Counted from the first letter of the stretch, positions 1-11,641 are shown. The stretch is 45,104 bases of DNA from Pseudomonas sp. TH10 (GCF_016651255.1 NZ_JAEKEG010000102.1:1-45104), one strand, 5' to 3'. Numbers and translations: made by a program. The notes: generated by a model not told the origin, from the sequence alone.

Positions 1-793
1 GGCTGCGCAAACTCAAGTGCAGGGTGTGGGCGATGTGTTCGGCGCTGGGCTCGCCTTCGGGCAGTTGTTCTTCTATGGCGTCACGGACCTTGCGTTCCCA
101 GGTCAGCGGCTTGAGTTGCGCCAGGGTGCGCTTGAGCACGGTTTCGTTGTGCTCGGCCAGCTCCGGGTTGGCGTCGTCCAGATGGCTTTCAAAGTCCTCC
201 AGGGAAAACTCCAGACGATCCTCGGCACAACCGAAATGCACCGGGGCGCGGAAGACCTTGTGCCATTGGTGCGCATCGGTCGGTTCCGGGCGGCGCAGGT
301 AAACCGCCAGTGGCGCGTAATCGCGGCCGAGGCGATTACGGCAGGTGCGCACGTAGATGGCGGCGAAGGCGTCGATGGCCTCGAAGGCCGGTGCAGGATT
401 GCCTGACGGAATTTTCAGACGGAATTGATAACGGTCGTCGCTGCGGCTCAGTTCCAGTTCCAGCGCATCGCTGACCACCGGGTGATAACGCACGATGCGT
501 TCGAACACTTCACGCAGGCTGCCGCTGGCAACCAGTGCATAACCGAGCGCATGGAACGTGGTCGGGCTGACGAAGCGCGACACGCGCAACCCGATTGCCG
601 GATCGCCACTGACCTGCACGGCGATCTCCCACAGACGCGTGGTTCCGGACAGTGGATAGCGCGCGTTGGGATCGTCCATCAAGTTCGGGTCGAGCCCGGC
701 CTGCTGGCACAAAGCAATGCTGTCCAGCCCCAGCGCATCGAGTTGTTTGCGCAAGGCACGGGTCCAGCTGGCGAGGGAGGTCGGTTCCTTCAT
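1..793 (-). CDS. AraC-family transcriptional regulator, N-terminal part (runs off the window)
   Basis: The minus-strand frame from the ATG at 793 is open to the window edge, giving about 264 residues starting MKEPTSLASWTRALRKQ. The pattern matches the arabinose-binding-like N-terminal domain (Arabinose_bd) of OruR/ArgR-like AraC regulators: an early GLDPNLMDDPNARYP stretch, then LWEIAVQVSGDPAIGLRVS and FHALGYALVASGSLREVFE. The last visible residues (near AEHIAHTLHLSLRS) enter the first helix of the C-terminal AraC HTH domain, which lies outside the window. It is divergent from the desaturase with about 100 bp between the starts, so it may control that gene; this is inferred from position. The effector is unknown. 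Confidence 0.85.
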   Translation of the reverse strand, partial: MKEPTSLASWTRALRKQLDALGLDSIALCQQAGLDPNLMDDPNARYPLSGTTRLWEIAVQVSGDPAIGLRVSRFVSPTTFHALGYALVASGSLREVFERIVRYHPVVSDALELELSRSDDRYQFRLKIPSGNPAPAFEAIDAFAAIYVRTCRNRLGRDYAPLAVYLRRPEPTDAHQWHKVFRAPVHFGCAEDRLEFSLEDFESHLDDANPELAEHNETVLKRTLAQLKPLTWERKVRDAIEEQLPEGEPSAEHIAHTLHLSLRS

Positions 794-893
794 GCTGATT
801 GGCGCTTCCGGTCAACAGGTTGGCGTTCTCGGCTACCGCGATTCGAACTCTTGCAGGGCACGATGCGAACATCATAAACCCGAGGATGGAAGC

Positions 894-1967
894 ATGGACG
901 GTACTTCTGCAAGTCCCCAGCGACACAATGCGGCCCAGCGATCAGCGCATATTCGCGAAGTGGTGCTGGCCAAAGGCGTCGAATTGCGCGAGCGCTACCC
1001 GATTCTCAAGCATCAGGATGCGTTGGGCGCGGGGATTCTGGCGGTTGCCCTGACTGGCATGATTGGCTCAGCGGCGCTGTACATCAGCGGGCACATGGCC
1101 TGGTGGGTGTGTTTGTTGCTCAACGCATTTTTCGCCTCGCTGACCCACGAGCTGGAACACGACCTGATTCACAGCATGTATTTTCGCAAGCAGCGTGTGC
1201 CGCACAACCTGATGATGGGCCTGGTGTGGCTGGCGCGGCCGAGCACGATCAACCCGTGGATTCGTCGCCATCTGCATCTCAATCACCACAAGGTCTCCGG
1301 CACGGAAACCGACATGGAAGAACGCGCGATCACCAACGGTGAACCCTGGGGTTTTGCACGTTTGCTGATGGTCGGCGACAACGTGATGTCGGCGTTCATC
1401 CGCATGCTCCGGGCCAAGACCTGGGCGCACAAGTTCAGCATCATCAAGCGCACGTTGAAGGTCTATGCACCGCTGGCGCTGGTGCATTGGGGCGCGTGGT
1501 ACGTGTTTCTCGGTTTCCATGCAGCGAATGGCATTGCGCATCTGCTGGGCTCGCCGATCGAGTGGTCAGCGACCACGCTGGCGGTGATGCAAGTGATCGA
1601 CATCGCTGCTGTGGTGATCATCGGCCCGAACGTGTTGCGCACCTTCTGCCTGCATTTCATCAGCTCGAACATGCATTACTACGGCGACATCGAGTCGGGC
1701 AATGTGCTGCAGCAGTGCCAGGTGCTGAATCCATGGTGGCTGTGGCCGTTGCAGGCGTTCTGCTTCAACTTTGGCAGCAGCCACGGGATCCATCATTTTG
1801 TGGTGAAGGAACCGTTTTACATTCGTCAGCTGACCGTACCGGTGGCGCATAAGGTGATGCGTGAGATGGGGGTGCGGTTTAATGATTTCGGCACGTTTGG
1901 ACGGGCGAACCGGTTTGTGCGCAAGGAAGAAGTTCAGGGGCAAACCGTGGAGGGTCTACGGGTCTGA
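894..1967 (+). CDS. Membrane fatty-acid desaturase / hydroxylase-type di-iron enzyme
   Basis: A 357-residue protein. The ATG at 894 is chosen because GAGGA lies seven bases upstream; a longer frame to 666 would overlap the divergent regulator. It has the three histidine clusters of the membrane fatty-acid desaturase superfamily: HELEHDLIH (about 85-93), HLHLNHH (about 126-132) and HGIHHF near residue 300, which bind a di-iron centre. Hydrophobic segments flank them (about 45-80 and 200-250), as expected for an inner-membrane enzyme acting on acyl chains. The substrate and the position of the bond introduced cannot be read from the sequence. The divergent AraC-type gene is the probable regulator. 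A REP pair follows the stop codon. Confidence 0.85.
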   Translation: MDGTSASPQRHNAAQRSAHIREVVLAKGVELRERYPILKHQDALGAGILAVALTGMIGSAALYISGHMAWWVCLLLNAFFASLTHELEHDLIHSMYFRKQRVPHNLMMGLVWLARPSTINPWIRRHLHLNHHKVSGTETDMEERAITNGEPWGFARLLMVGDNVMSAFIRMLRAKTWAHKFSIIKRTLKVYAPLALVHWGAWYVFLGFHAANGIAHLLGSPIEWSATTLAVMQVIDIAAVVIIGPNVLRTFCLHFISSNMHYYGDIESGNVLQQCQVLNPWWLWPLQAFCFNFGSSHGIHHFVVKEPFYIRQLTVPVAHKVMREMGVRFNDFGTFGRANRFVRKEEVQGQTVEGLRV

Positions 1968-1970
1968 GGC

Positions 1971-2069
1971 CCTCATCGCTGGCAAGCCAGCTCCCACAGT
2001 GATTGAGGGTGAATTCAGGTATCTGTGAACAACCTGAATCCCTGTGGGAGCTGGCTTGCCAGCGATAGC
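1971..2069. repeat. REP pair in inverted orientation (BIME-like)
   Basis: Two near-perfect inverted copies of a Pseudomonas REP (core GGGAGCTGGCTTGCCAGCGAT) sit at about 1971-1999 and 2042-2069 with about 42 bp between them. They separate the convergent desaturase and arylsulfatase genes and could fold into one large hairpin that stabilises or terminates both transcripts. Confidence 0.85.
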
Positions 2070-2087
2070 GGTGCGTCAGGCAACAAA

Positions 2088-4523
<2,436 letters not shown>

Positions 4524-4527
<4 letters not shown>

Positions 4528-6118
4528 GCGTGTCTCCAGCGGGTCGCGCGAATTTCCAGGCGTTGGCCAATGAGGTTGAGCAGGGCGCCGGTAAGGCCGA
4601 CGAAAAGCATGCAGGCCATGATCAAATCCATGCGCAGCAGTTGTTGCGCGCCGATCATCTGGCTGCCGATACCGCCGTTGGACGGCATGAAATATTCGGC
4701 GCCAATGGTGCCGAGCCAGGCGTAGATCAGGCTCAAGCGCAGCCCGGCGAAAATCCCTGGCGCCGCGCCCGGCAGCACCAGCCGGCGCAACCGTTGGCCG
4801 AGGCTCAGGCGCAGCACTTGTGCGGCTTCGTTGAGTTGTGGCGAGAGGTTGGCGACGCTGCGTTGGGTGGCGATGAACAGCGGAAAGAACGTGGCGAGAG
4901 CAACGAATACCCACTTGGCCAGTTCACCGAGGCCGAACCAGGCGGTGAGCAACGGCACCCAGGCGAAGATTGCGATCTGGCGGATTGCCGCAAGGGTTGG
5001 GCCGAGCACGCGTTCGCTGTTGCGCGACAGGCCCAGCAGCAAACCGAGCGCAAATCCCAGCCCACCGCCCAGCACCAGGCCGCCAAGTGTTCGACCCAGG
5101 CTCAGGGCCATGCCGCTGATCAGCGTACCGTCGAGCAAACCCTTAACGGTTGTGGCCAGAACTGCCAGCGGACTGACCAGGATGTTGGCGTCGACCCACT
5201 GTTGTTCCGTGGTCAATTGCCACAAGGCCACTAGCGCAAAAGGCAGCAACCAGGGTTGTAGACGTTGCCAGCCCTGATACCTCGGACCCCTGCGGATCTC
5301 CGCCGTGGCCGGGTGCGGCCAGTGGACCAGCTTCTTGTCCAACAGACCGATCCCGCGATCCATGATCACGCCAATCAGGCCAATCACCACGATGCAGACA
5401 AACACGATGTCGAGCATGAACAACTGCCGTGCCCACACCATCAGGTAACCAATGCCTTCACTGGAGGCGAGCAATTCAACCGCCAGCAATGACGTCCACC
5501 CGGCGGCCAGTGCCAGGCGTACGCCCGCCATGAATGCCGGCAGTGCGGCAGGCAGCACCAGGCGACGGATCAGTAGCCGGGGGGTAATCGCAGTACGGCA
5601 GCGGCTTCACGTAATTTGGGTTGGGCATCACGCACACCCACCAGCGTGTGCAGCGTCACCGGCACCACGATGGCCTTGATCAGCACCACCAGTTTCAGTA
5701 CCTCGCCAATCCCGAAAAACACCATGAACAGCGGGATCCACGCCAGGGTCGGGACTTGTGCCAGACCTGCGAAGGTCGGGAACACCAAGCGCTCAAGACG
5801 TTGACTGAACCCCAGCGCGGCACCCAATGCAGCGCCGGCAGTGATGCCGGCGAGCAGGCCCCAGAACAGGCGCTGCAGGCTGATCCACAAATGGCTCCAC
5901 AGTTCGCCCTGTGCAAGTTCGATGGCACTGCTCCAGACCAGCGAAGGCGCCGGCAGAATCTGCTCGCTCATCCAGTGATTGCGGCTGGCGAGGCACCACA
6001 GGGCGAACAGGCTGAAGGGCACTATCCAGGGCAACACACGCTGGCCCAGTGTTGGCCAAAGACGGCCATTGAGTGGCGCAGCGGCAAGCGGCAGGCTCAG
6101 CAGGGATACACGGGCCAT
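4524..6118 (-). CDS. atsB: Sulfate-ester ABC transporter permease AtsB, tandem-fused, one apparent frameshift
   Basis: A long permease (about 530 residues when repaired) made of two homologous BPD-type inner-membrane domains fused head to tail. Each half has an EAA loop (LREAAAVLRL in the first, NEAAQVLRLSLGQRLRRLVLPGAAPG in the second). This duplicated form is typical of AtsB, where one polypeptide replaces the usual permease dimer. The frame breaks near 5579-5584: the first half ends in a premature stop after RLPPGY, and the second resumes at LLIRRLVLPAALPAF. Adding one C to the six-base C run (G on the plus strand) rejoins them. It is divergent from atsR across a 411-bp control region and overlaps atsC by 4 bp. 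Confidence 0.9.
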
Positions 6119-6529
6119 GGATGACCTCCGTTGTCGGTTTTATCGGGTCGCGGATCTAGATCAAAAGCTCGCAGCCTTCGGCAGCTCCTACAGGGGATCG
6201 ACGTGCGTCCGTAGGGGCTCGACATGCATCCGTAGGAATCCGCCGAAGGCTGCGATCTTGGCGATGCAGCCCCAACACAAATTGTTATATAAATAATCAA
6301 ATCAATACTATTAAGAGATAAGCGAGACCATTTAAGGCTTGCAGGCCCCACGCATCCAATGCATTCGAAGAATATTTTTGATGCTCTCTATGCATATCGA
6401 TCCAGGGCGCCCGTAATTGCTCGCTTAGGTCTAAATGATCTAAAAATGTGAATTTATAGTATTTAAGTGCTGGTCAGGATTCAGCCTACTTTCAGCGCCT
6501 CAATGCTGTCGTCATCAGGAGCCGCACCC
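6119..6529. promoter_or_regulatory. atsB/atsR divergent control region
   Basis: This 411-bp gap separates atsB (minus) from atsR (plus). It holds an inverted pair of GATCGCAGCC/GGCAGCTCCTAC repeats at about 6160-6261, then an AT-rich tract. The tract contains TATAAATAATCAAATCAA followed by TTAAGAGATAAGCG (6311-6324). A very similar AGAGATAAGCG block occurs upstream of tonB, and related blocks lie at other sulfur promoters here. It is the natural place for LysR/CysB-type control of both operons. No exact -35/-10 pair could be assigned with confidence. Confidence 0.55.
6160..6261. repeat. Inverted pair of GCAGCCTTCGGCAGCTCCTAC-type repeats
   Basis: Two arms of the second Pseudomonas REP-like family lie in opposite orientation: GCAGCCTTCGGCAGCTCC near 6170-6190, and CCGCCGAAGGCTGCGATC near 6238-6256. 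Between them are short repeats of TCGACRTGCRTCCGTAGG. They sit in the leader of atsB. Confidence 0.75.
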
Positions 6530-7543
6530 ATGAACCTTCCCTTCAAACGCGTTTTCAGCCTGTTTGCCGCTCCTGCGCTGGCGGGCTTGCTGGCGTTCAC
6601 CGCTCACGCCGACGAACTCAAGGAAATCAGGATCGCCGTGCCCGACCTGAGCGCCGGCACTCAACACAGTGGCGGCGGCGTGGTCGACGTGCTGCGCGAT
6701 CAGCAGATCTTCGAAAAAGCCTTCGCTGATCAAGGCATCAAGATCCAGTGGAATTTCTTCAAAGGGGCGGGCCCGGTGATCAACGAGGCATTCGCCAATG
6801 GTCAGGTCGATCTGGCGTACCTGGGCGATCTGGCGGCAATCATCGGTAAATCCAACGGGCTCGATACGCGGCTGCTAAGCGCTTCTGCTCGCGGCGTGAA
6901 ACAGTACCTGGGCGTAGTCCCCGGCTCGGGGATCAAGTCGCTGCAAGATCTCAAGGGCAAGCGCGTGGCGATCTTCCGCGGCACCGCTACCCAGTTGTCT
7001 TTCGACGCGGCGCTGGCCAGCCAGGGTTTGAGCGAGAAGGACCTGAAAGTCATCAACCTGGACTTCAACGGCGCCGTGGCAGCGTTGGCGGCCAAACAGA
7101 TCGATGCCTCCTGGGGCAGTTCCGGATTGACCTCGTTGCAAGCGAAAGGCTTGGCCGAGTTGCCGCTCAATACCAAGGACCTGGGTGGCGCAGGCAGCAT
7201 TCAGAGTGTCTTGGTTGGCACTGGTAAATTTGTCGACGAGAACCCCGAGGTGGTCGCCAAACTGTTGAAAGCCCAGCAGCAAGCGGTGGAGTGGCTGACT
7301 CAGGACAGCAACAAGGATGCGTACATTCAGTTGGTGTCGCGGCTGGCGAGTTACCCCTCGATTATCCTCACGAAGGATTTGCAAGATCAGAAGTTGAGCG
7401 AGGTGTTCCCCTCGACGCTGGACCCGGTGTTCCTGGGCAAACTGCAGGACTCAGTGGATCTGGCTTCGCAGCAGAGGTTGATTCGTAAGCCGTTCAAGGT
7501 GAGTGACTGGGTGGCGCCGCAAATGGCCGCTGCCCAGCTCTGA
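6530..7543 (+). CDS. atsR: Sulfate-ester-binding periplasmic protein AtsR
   Basis: A 337-residue solute-binding protein of the NMT1/SsuA/TauA type. The ATG at 6530 is chosen because AGGAG lies eight bases upstream (6517-6521) and a clean Sec signal peptide follows (MNLPFKRVFSLFAAPALAGL to AHA before DELKEIRIAVPD). Family features include the substrate-cleft stretches GPVINEAFANGQVDLAYLGD and LKGKRVAIFRGTATQLSF. It presents sulfate esters to AtsB/AtsC. In P. putida S-313 atsR is reported to lie beside atsK. Here the SftR-like gene stands between them on the opposite strand, so atsR may be monocistronic. A REP pair follows the stop. Confidence 0.88.
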   Translation: MNLPFKRVFSLFAAPALAGLLAFTAHADELKEIRIAVPDLSAGTQHSGGGVVDVLRDQQIFEKAFADQGIKIQWNFFKGAGPVINEAFANGQVDLAYLGDLAAIIGKSNGLDTRLLSASARGVKQYLGVVPGSGIKSLQDLKGKRVAIFRGTATQLSFDAALASQGLSEKDLKVINLDFNGAVAALAAKQIDASWGSSGLTSLQAKGLAELPLNTKDLGGAGSIQSVLVGTGKFVDENPEVVAKLLKAQQQAVEWLTQDSNKDAYIQLVSRLASYPSIILTKDLQDQKLSEVFPSTLDPVFLGKLQDSVDLASQQRLIRKPFKVSDWVAPQMAAAQL

Positions 7544-7561
7544 ATCCACAGTGTTCTTGCT

Positions 7562-7659
7562 GGCCTCAACGCGGGCAAGCTCGGCTCCCACAGTTGACCG
7601 TATTCCTTCTGATGGAACTCGGACAACTGTGGGAGCCGGGCTTGCCCGCGATGAGGCCC
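7562..7659. repeat. REP pair between convergent atsR and LysR gene
   Basis: Inverted REP copies with cores GCGGGCAAGC...GGCTCCCACAG (about 7562-7593) and its complement (about 7626-7659) lie between convergent genes. The second arm reaches the stop codon of the LysR gene. A bidirectional-terminator role is plausible. Confidence 0.8.
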
Positions 7660-8579
7660 TAAACCGCGACACTCATCTCTTGCTTATCCACCGCCACCAA
7701 CGTCTCGATCATCGCCCGCGCCGCTGGCGACAACCGAAACCCGGTGCGACTGACAATCCCGCAACGCGCGTTCATGCTCTCCAGGTTCTGCGGCAGATTG
7801 CGCCAGTGCAACAACACCAGCGAACCCTTGGCGATGTCCTCGACAAACGCCTCTTCCGTACCCACGCCAATCGCATTCGATTGCAGCACCACTTTCACCA
7901 GCGCCGGAAAATGCTCGGTCTCGATGGTTGGGGAAAAATCGATGCGCCCGCTGAGGTTTGCCAGCAATTTGCGAATGCCCGGCGGGATCAGCGTGGTCGC
8001 CAACGGGTAGTCGAACATGTCGTTGGTCGACAGGCTCTCCTTGGCCAGCAACGGATGCCCCGGTCGGCAGAAAAACACCCCGCGTTTGGGCGTCAGCGCC
8101 TGAGTCTGGAAATTCGGATCGGCTTCGAAATGGCGGATGTCGGCGATGAAGAATTCGATCTCTTCACGGCTCAGTGCGCGGCTGAGTTTTTCCCAGTTAT
8201 CCACCTGAAAACAGGTACGCACTTTCGGGTGAGCGTTGATGAATTGCGCCACCGCATCCGGGACCAATTTCACCGCCGGCGCCGGGCCGCAGCCGAAGTG
8301 CACTTCGCCGGCATCGAGCTTGGTCATCTGCGTCACTTCGGCACTGAGCAACGCCGCGCCCTGCACCAGGCTGAGGGCGTGTTGCAGCACCACCTGGCCC
8401 TCCGGCGTCGGGCGCAAATCCTTGTTGCCACGATCCACCAGCACGCAGCCGAACTCCTGCTCCAGCCCTTGAATGCTGCGGCTGAACGCCGGTTGAGTGA
8501 TGCCCATCGCGTCCGCCGCACGGACAAAACTGCGGTGTTCGTTAAGGGCGATGAAGTAACGCAACTGGCGAAGATCCAT
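7659..8579 (-). CDS. LysR-type regulator, SftR-like
   Basis: A 306-residue LysR-type regulator. The N-terminal winged HTH has MDLRQLRYFIALNEHRSFV and ITQPAFSRSIQGLEQEFGCV; an effector-binding domain follows. I start it at the ATG at 8579, which has GGAA at a good spacing, rather than five codons earlier at 8594. It lies between atsR and atsK and is divergent from atsK. In P. putida the LysR protein SftR controls the sulfate-ester genes, so this is the likely counterpart; that assignment rests on context. A paralogue with the same CGPAPA and FEADP stretches is at 18164-19108, beside the TonB receptor. Confidence 0.85.
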   Translation of the reverse strand: MDLRQLRYFIALNEHRSFVRAADAMGITQPAFSRSIQGLEQEFGCVLVDRGNKDLRPTPEGQVVLQHALSLVQGAALLSAEVTQMTKLDAGEVHFGCGPAPAVKLVPDAVAQFINAHPKVRTCFQVDNWEKLSRALSREEIEFFIADIRHFEADPNFQTQALTPKRGVFFCRPGHPLLAKESLSTNDMFDYPLATTLIPPGIRKLLANLSGRIDFSPTIETEHFPALVKVVLQSNAIGVGTEEAFVEDIAKGSLVLLHWRNLPQNLESMNARCGIVSRTGFRLSPAARAMIETLVAVDKQEMSVAV

Positions 8580-8652
8580 ATGCTTTTCCGGCATCCTAAA
8601 AATAGCTCGAAGGCATTTGCGACGAGGGTTGCTAGAGGTTTTAAATGCAAGC

Positions 8653-8674
8653 TCTTATTCCGTCAACGAAGCAT
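8653..8674. promoter_or_regulatory. Candidate sulfur-starvation operator upstream of atsK
   Basis: CTTATTCCGTCAACGAAG in the gap between the SftR-like gene and atsK closely resembles the block at 24091-24109 (CTTATTCCTTAACGAATAT) and the one at 43471-43490. It is about 90-110 bp upstream of atsK, a normal distance for a LysR-family site. No binding protein is proven. Confidence 0.4.
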
Positions 8675-8760
8675 GTGAATATCTATTAGATGTAAATGGA
8701 ATATAGATAGAGCGTTGTTTCGCTGCCGTCCAACCGCAAGCAGTCGATGAGGGTCTACCC

Positions 8761-9681
8761 ATGAGCAATGCCGCACTCGCTGTAAAACCCGCTGTCCACG
8801 CGCTGGATATTCATCCGGTGGCCGGTCGTATCGGCGCCGAAATTCGTGGTGTGCACCTGTCCGGTGAACTGGACGCTGCCACTGTCGAAGCCATTCAGCA
8901 GGCGCTGGTTCAGTACAAGGTCGTATTCTTCCGCGAGCAGACCCAGCTCGACGATCAGCGTCAGGAGGCTTTCGCGCATTTGCTCGGTGAGCCAGTGGCG
9001 CACCCGACCGTGCCATCGCGCGAAGGCACGCGTTATTTGCTCGAACTGGACGGCGCTGAAGGTCAGCGCGCCAATTCCTGGCACACCGACGTGACCTTCG
9101 TCGACGCTTACCCTAAAGCCTCGATCCTGCGTTCGGTGGTGGCCCCGGCGTACGGCGGCGATACCCTGTGGGCCAATACCGCGACGGCTTACAACGGCTT
9201 GCCGGCCGAGCTGCGTGAGCTGGCTGACAAACTGGTCGCCGTGCACAGCAACGAATATGACTACGCCAGCGCCAAGCCGGACGTCTCCGCAGAGAAGCTT
9301 GAGCGCTATCGCAAGGTCTTCACTTCGACCGTTTACGAAACCGAGCACCCGGTAGTGCGCGTGCACCCGATCAGCGGCGAGAAGAGCTTGCTGCTCGGGC
9401 ATTTCGTCAAACGCATCAAGGGTTATTCGCAGGCGGATTCGGCGCATCTGTTCGGGCTGTTGCAGAGCCATGTGATCCGCCAGGAAAACACCGTGCGCTG
9501 GCGCTGGCAGGCAGGTGATGTGGCGATCTGGGATAACCGTTCGACGCAGCATTACGCGATTGATGATTACGGTACGCAGGATCGCGTGGTGCGTCGGGTG
9601 ACGTTGAAAGGTGAAGTGCCGGTCGGGGTTTCGGGGCAGCGTAGCCAGACCATTAAAGGCCCTGATATCGGCGGCGTCTGA
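8761..9681 (+). CDS. atsK: Alkylsulfatase AtsK, Fe(II)/alpha-ketoglutarate-dependent dioxygenase
   Basis: A 306-residue TauD-family dioxygenase that would cleave alkyl sulfate esters oxidatively to an aldehyde and sulfate, with conversion of 2-oxoglutarate to succinate and CO2. The iron ligands fall exactly where known for AtsK: His108 and Asp110 in WHTDV, and His264 in STQHYAIDDYG. Thr135 and the Arg275/Arg279 pair for 2-oxoglutarate are also present. The GTG-like alternatives are ignored because the ATG at 8761 gives the expected N-terminus and has a GAGGG ribosome site about 10 bases upstream. It works in the cytoplasm on esters brought in by AtsRBC. It is preceded by a candidate operator at 8653-8674 and followed by an inverted REP pair. 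Confidence 0.93.
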   Translation: MSNAALAVKPAVHALDIHPVAGRIGAEIRGVHLSGELDAATVEAIQQALVQYKVVFFREQTQLDDQRQEAFAHLLGEPVAHPTVPSREGTRYLLELDGAEGQRANSWHTDVTFVDAYPKASILRSVVAPAYGGDTLWANTATAYNGLPAELRELADKLVAVHSNEYDYASAKPDVSAEKLERYRKVFTSTVYETEHPVVRVHPISGEKSLLLGHFVKRIKGYSQADSAHLFGLLQSHVIRQENTVRWRWQAGDVAIWDNRSTQHYAIDDYGTQDRVVRRVTLKGEVPVGVSGQRSQTIKGPDIGGV

Positions 9682-9688
9682 TCTGACC

Positions 9689-9769
9689 CCATCGCGAGCA
9701 GGCTCACGCCCACAGGATCTCGTGAACACTGGAGATTCCTTGTAGAAGTGAGCCTGCTCGCGATAGCGG
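9689..9769. repeat. Inverted REP pair between convergent atsK and sulfatase gene
   Basis: ATCGCGAGCAGGCTCAC at about 9690-9706 and its complement GTGAGCCTGCTCGCGAT at about 9749-9765 form a 17-bp inverted repeat. It is located in the 112-bp gap between two convergent stop codons and probably serves as a shared transcript end. Confidence 0.8.
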
Positions 9770-9793
9770 CTTAACATTCAACGTGGATGCTTT

Positions 9794-11410
9794 TTACCAA
9801 ACCCCGATCTGCACCATTTTCTCGGTCTCCGGCTCGCCATAACGAAACCTCTGCCCGCGCAGATCAATCTCCTGGTGACTGATGGTTGTCCTGCGTTTCA
9901 ACCCTCGCACCCATTCGAACAAATACCCCGCATGCTCCTCGCGAACCGAGGCAAGGGCCGGGTCATCACCCAGATCACGCAGCTCCTGCGGATCATTCAG
10001 CAGATCAAACAACTGCGGCCGAAAGCCGTCGTACGCCAAATATTTCCAGCGTTCGCTGCGCACCATGGTCATTCGGCAACGGTCGATCGGCTGACCCAGA
10101 CGCTCACGTGCCGGCGCCTGGAAGGCGTAGTCGTATTCGCTGATCGCAAAGCGGCGCCATTCAATCTCAATGCCCTGCAACAAGGGAATCAAAGAGCGGC
10201 CTTCAAGCCGATGCTCTGCGCTCGGCAAGCCCAGTGCATCGAGAAACGTCGGCAACGCATCAATGGTTTCCACCAGGCGATCATCGACCGAGCCTCGCGT
10301 CACATCGGCCGTGGCTCGCGGGTCGCGAACGATCAGTGGGATGCCCACGGCAGGCTCCAGTAAAAACTCTTTTTCGCCCAGGTAATGGTCCCCGAGAAAA
10401 TCGCCATGGTCACTGGTGAACACAATCAACGTGTCATCCCAGCGCCCGTTGCTTTGTAGAAAATCGAACAATCGGCCGAGCTGGTCATCGACCTGCCTGA
10501 TCAGCCCCATGTACGTCGGAATGACATTCAGGCGCACCTCGTCACGAGAGAAATTCAGGCTCTCTTCATGCTGGCGAAACGCGTTGTACACCGGATGATC
10601 GCTCGCCTCCCCAGTGGCTGCGCGTACGGGCGCGATCACCTCGTCAGCGCCATACAAGGCGTGGTATGGCGCCGGTACGATGTAGGGCCAGTGCGGTTTG
10701 ATATAGGAAAGGTGTAAACACCAGGATTTCTCGCCTTGCTCGGTGATGAAGTCGATGGCTCGATTTGTAGTGTAGACAGTCTCTGAGTGTTGCTCGGGAA
10801 TTCGTGCTGGCAAATTCGCATGACGCATTTGCCAGCCGCTGAGGATTTCTCCGTTCTCGCCTTCGGCGGCGTTGGCCCAGTCGTGCCAGGGGTTTTTGCC
10901 GTCGAAACCGTGCTCGCGCAGGTAATGGGTGTAAGGCGCGGATTCGCGTTTTTCGTCGAATAACGGGTCATCGGGAAAGATGCCGTCATGACGAAAGTAC
11001 GGTTCGAAACCGACTTCGTTGAGGATTTCGGCTTGTTCGCTATCGGGGTTGATCGCCAGCCGCTGCAAGGCATCGATATTCGCTGTCGCGTGGGTCTTGC
11101 CGACCAGCGCGGTACGAATACCGTGAGGGCGCAGGTAATCGCCAATGGTCAGCTCTTCCAGTGGCAACGGCACGGCGTTCCACGCCACCTGATGGCTGCT
11201 GACATAGCGCCCGGTGTAGGCCGACATCCGCGACGGGCCGCAGATCGTGCCTTGGGTATAGGCGCGGCTGAAACGCACGCCGGCGGCGGCCAGACGATCG
11301 ATATTCGGCGTGTGCAGATGCGGGTGGCCGTAGCAGGACAGGTAATCGCGGCGCAGTTGATCGCACATGATGTACAGCACGTTGCGCACGGGTTTTTCAG
11401 GATGGGACAT
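9794..11410 (-). CDS. Sulfatase-superfamily hydrolase (sulfatase or phosphonate monoester hydrolase type)
   Basis: A 538-residue alkaline-phosphatase-fold enzyme. I use the ATG at 11410 (MSHPEKPVRNVLYIMCDQLR), with GGTGA about six bases upstream, rather than the GTG three codons earlier. The nucleophile motif is CGPSR (Cys57 from this start), so it is a cysteine-type sulfatase needing formylglycine. Other sites are VLYIMCDQLRRDYLSC, GKTHA, and SDHGDFLGDHYLGEKEF for metal binding. The MCDQLRRD start and general layout resemble phosphonate monoester hydrolases and choline-sulfatase-like enzymes more than AtsA, so the true substrate is open. Lack of a signal peptide places it in the cytoplasm. 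It faces atsK convergently and may be part of the same sulfur-scavenging set. Confidence 0.8.
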   Translation of the reverse strand: MSHPEKPVRNVLYIMCDQLRRDYLSCYGHPHLHTPNIDRLAAAGVRFSRAYTQGTICGPSRMSAYTGRYVSSHQVAWNAVPLPLEELTIGDYLRPHGIRTALVGKTHATANIDALQRLAINPDSEQAEILNEVGFEPYFRHDGIFPDDPLFDEKRESAPYTHYLREHGFDGKNPWHDWANAAEGENGEILSGWQMRHANLPARIPEQHSETVYTTNRAIDFITEQGEKSWCLHLSYIKPHWPYIVPAPYHALYGADEVIAPVRAATGEASDHPVYNAFRQHEESLNFSRDEVRLNVIPTYMGLIRQVDDQLGRLFDFLQSNGRWDDTLIVFTSDHGDFLGDHYLGEKEFLLEPAVGIPLIVRDPRATADVTRGSVDDRLVETIDALPTFLDALGLPSAEHRLEGRSLIPLLQGIEIEWRRFAISEYDYAFQAPARERLGQPIDRCRMTMVRSERWKYLAYDGFRPQLFDLLNDPQELRDLGDDPALASVREEHAGYLFEWVRGLKRRTTISHQEIDLRGQRFRYGEPETEKMVQIGVW

Positions 11411-11422
11411 GGGGTTCACCGG

Positions 11423-11641
11423 TCAGAGAGACAGGTGGGGTTTTTCGCTGCTCGGACGGGGTCGAGGCAAGTGCATTTGGGGAATGGAGTTTATGCAGTG
11501 GCTGCAACGATAGAACGCGCAGCCATCCTCGGCATGAGCGTTAACCACATTCTGTAGATAACCTGCGGCTTCATTTCCCCAATGTTCCTTCGCTTTAACT
11601 TCAATGTTTGGTGATGCTTGAATCATTTCGTAAATATACAT
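11423..11641 (-). other. Doubtful short frame, possible gene remnant
   Basis: A 72-codon frame with a protein-like middle (IQASPNIEVKAKEHWGN) and a cysteine-rich stretch (CAFYRCSHC). The frame just upstream on the same strand, ending GIEAFAGDQG, could continue into it after a single frame change, which would suggest a decayed gene. The start codon has AAGG directly against it, too close for a good ribosome site. I do not recognise the family. It may be foreign DNA or simply a chance frame. Confidence 0.25.

Noticed and set aside
510..926. Minus-strand frame of 138 codons
   Set aside because: It overlaps the AraC-type gene on the same strand in another frame; the AraC frame has clear family sequence.
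7503..8678. Plus-strand frame of 391 codons
   Set aside because: Antisense to the SftR-like gene and starts inside a REP pair.
8755..9777. Minus-strand frame of 340 codons
   Set aside because: Antisense to atsK, whose iron and 2-oxoglutarate residues are all present.
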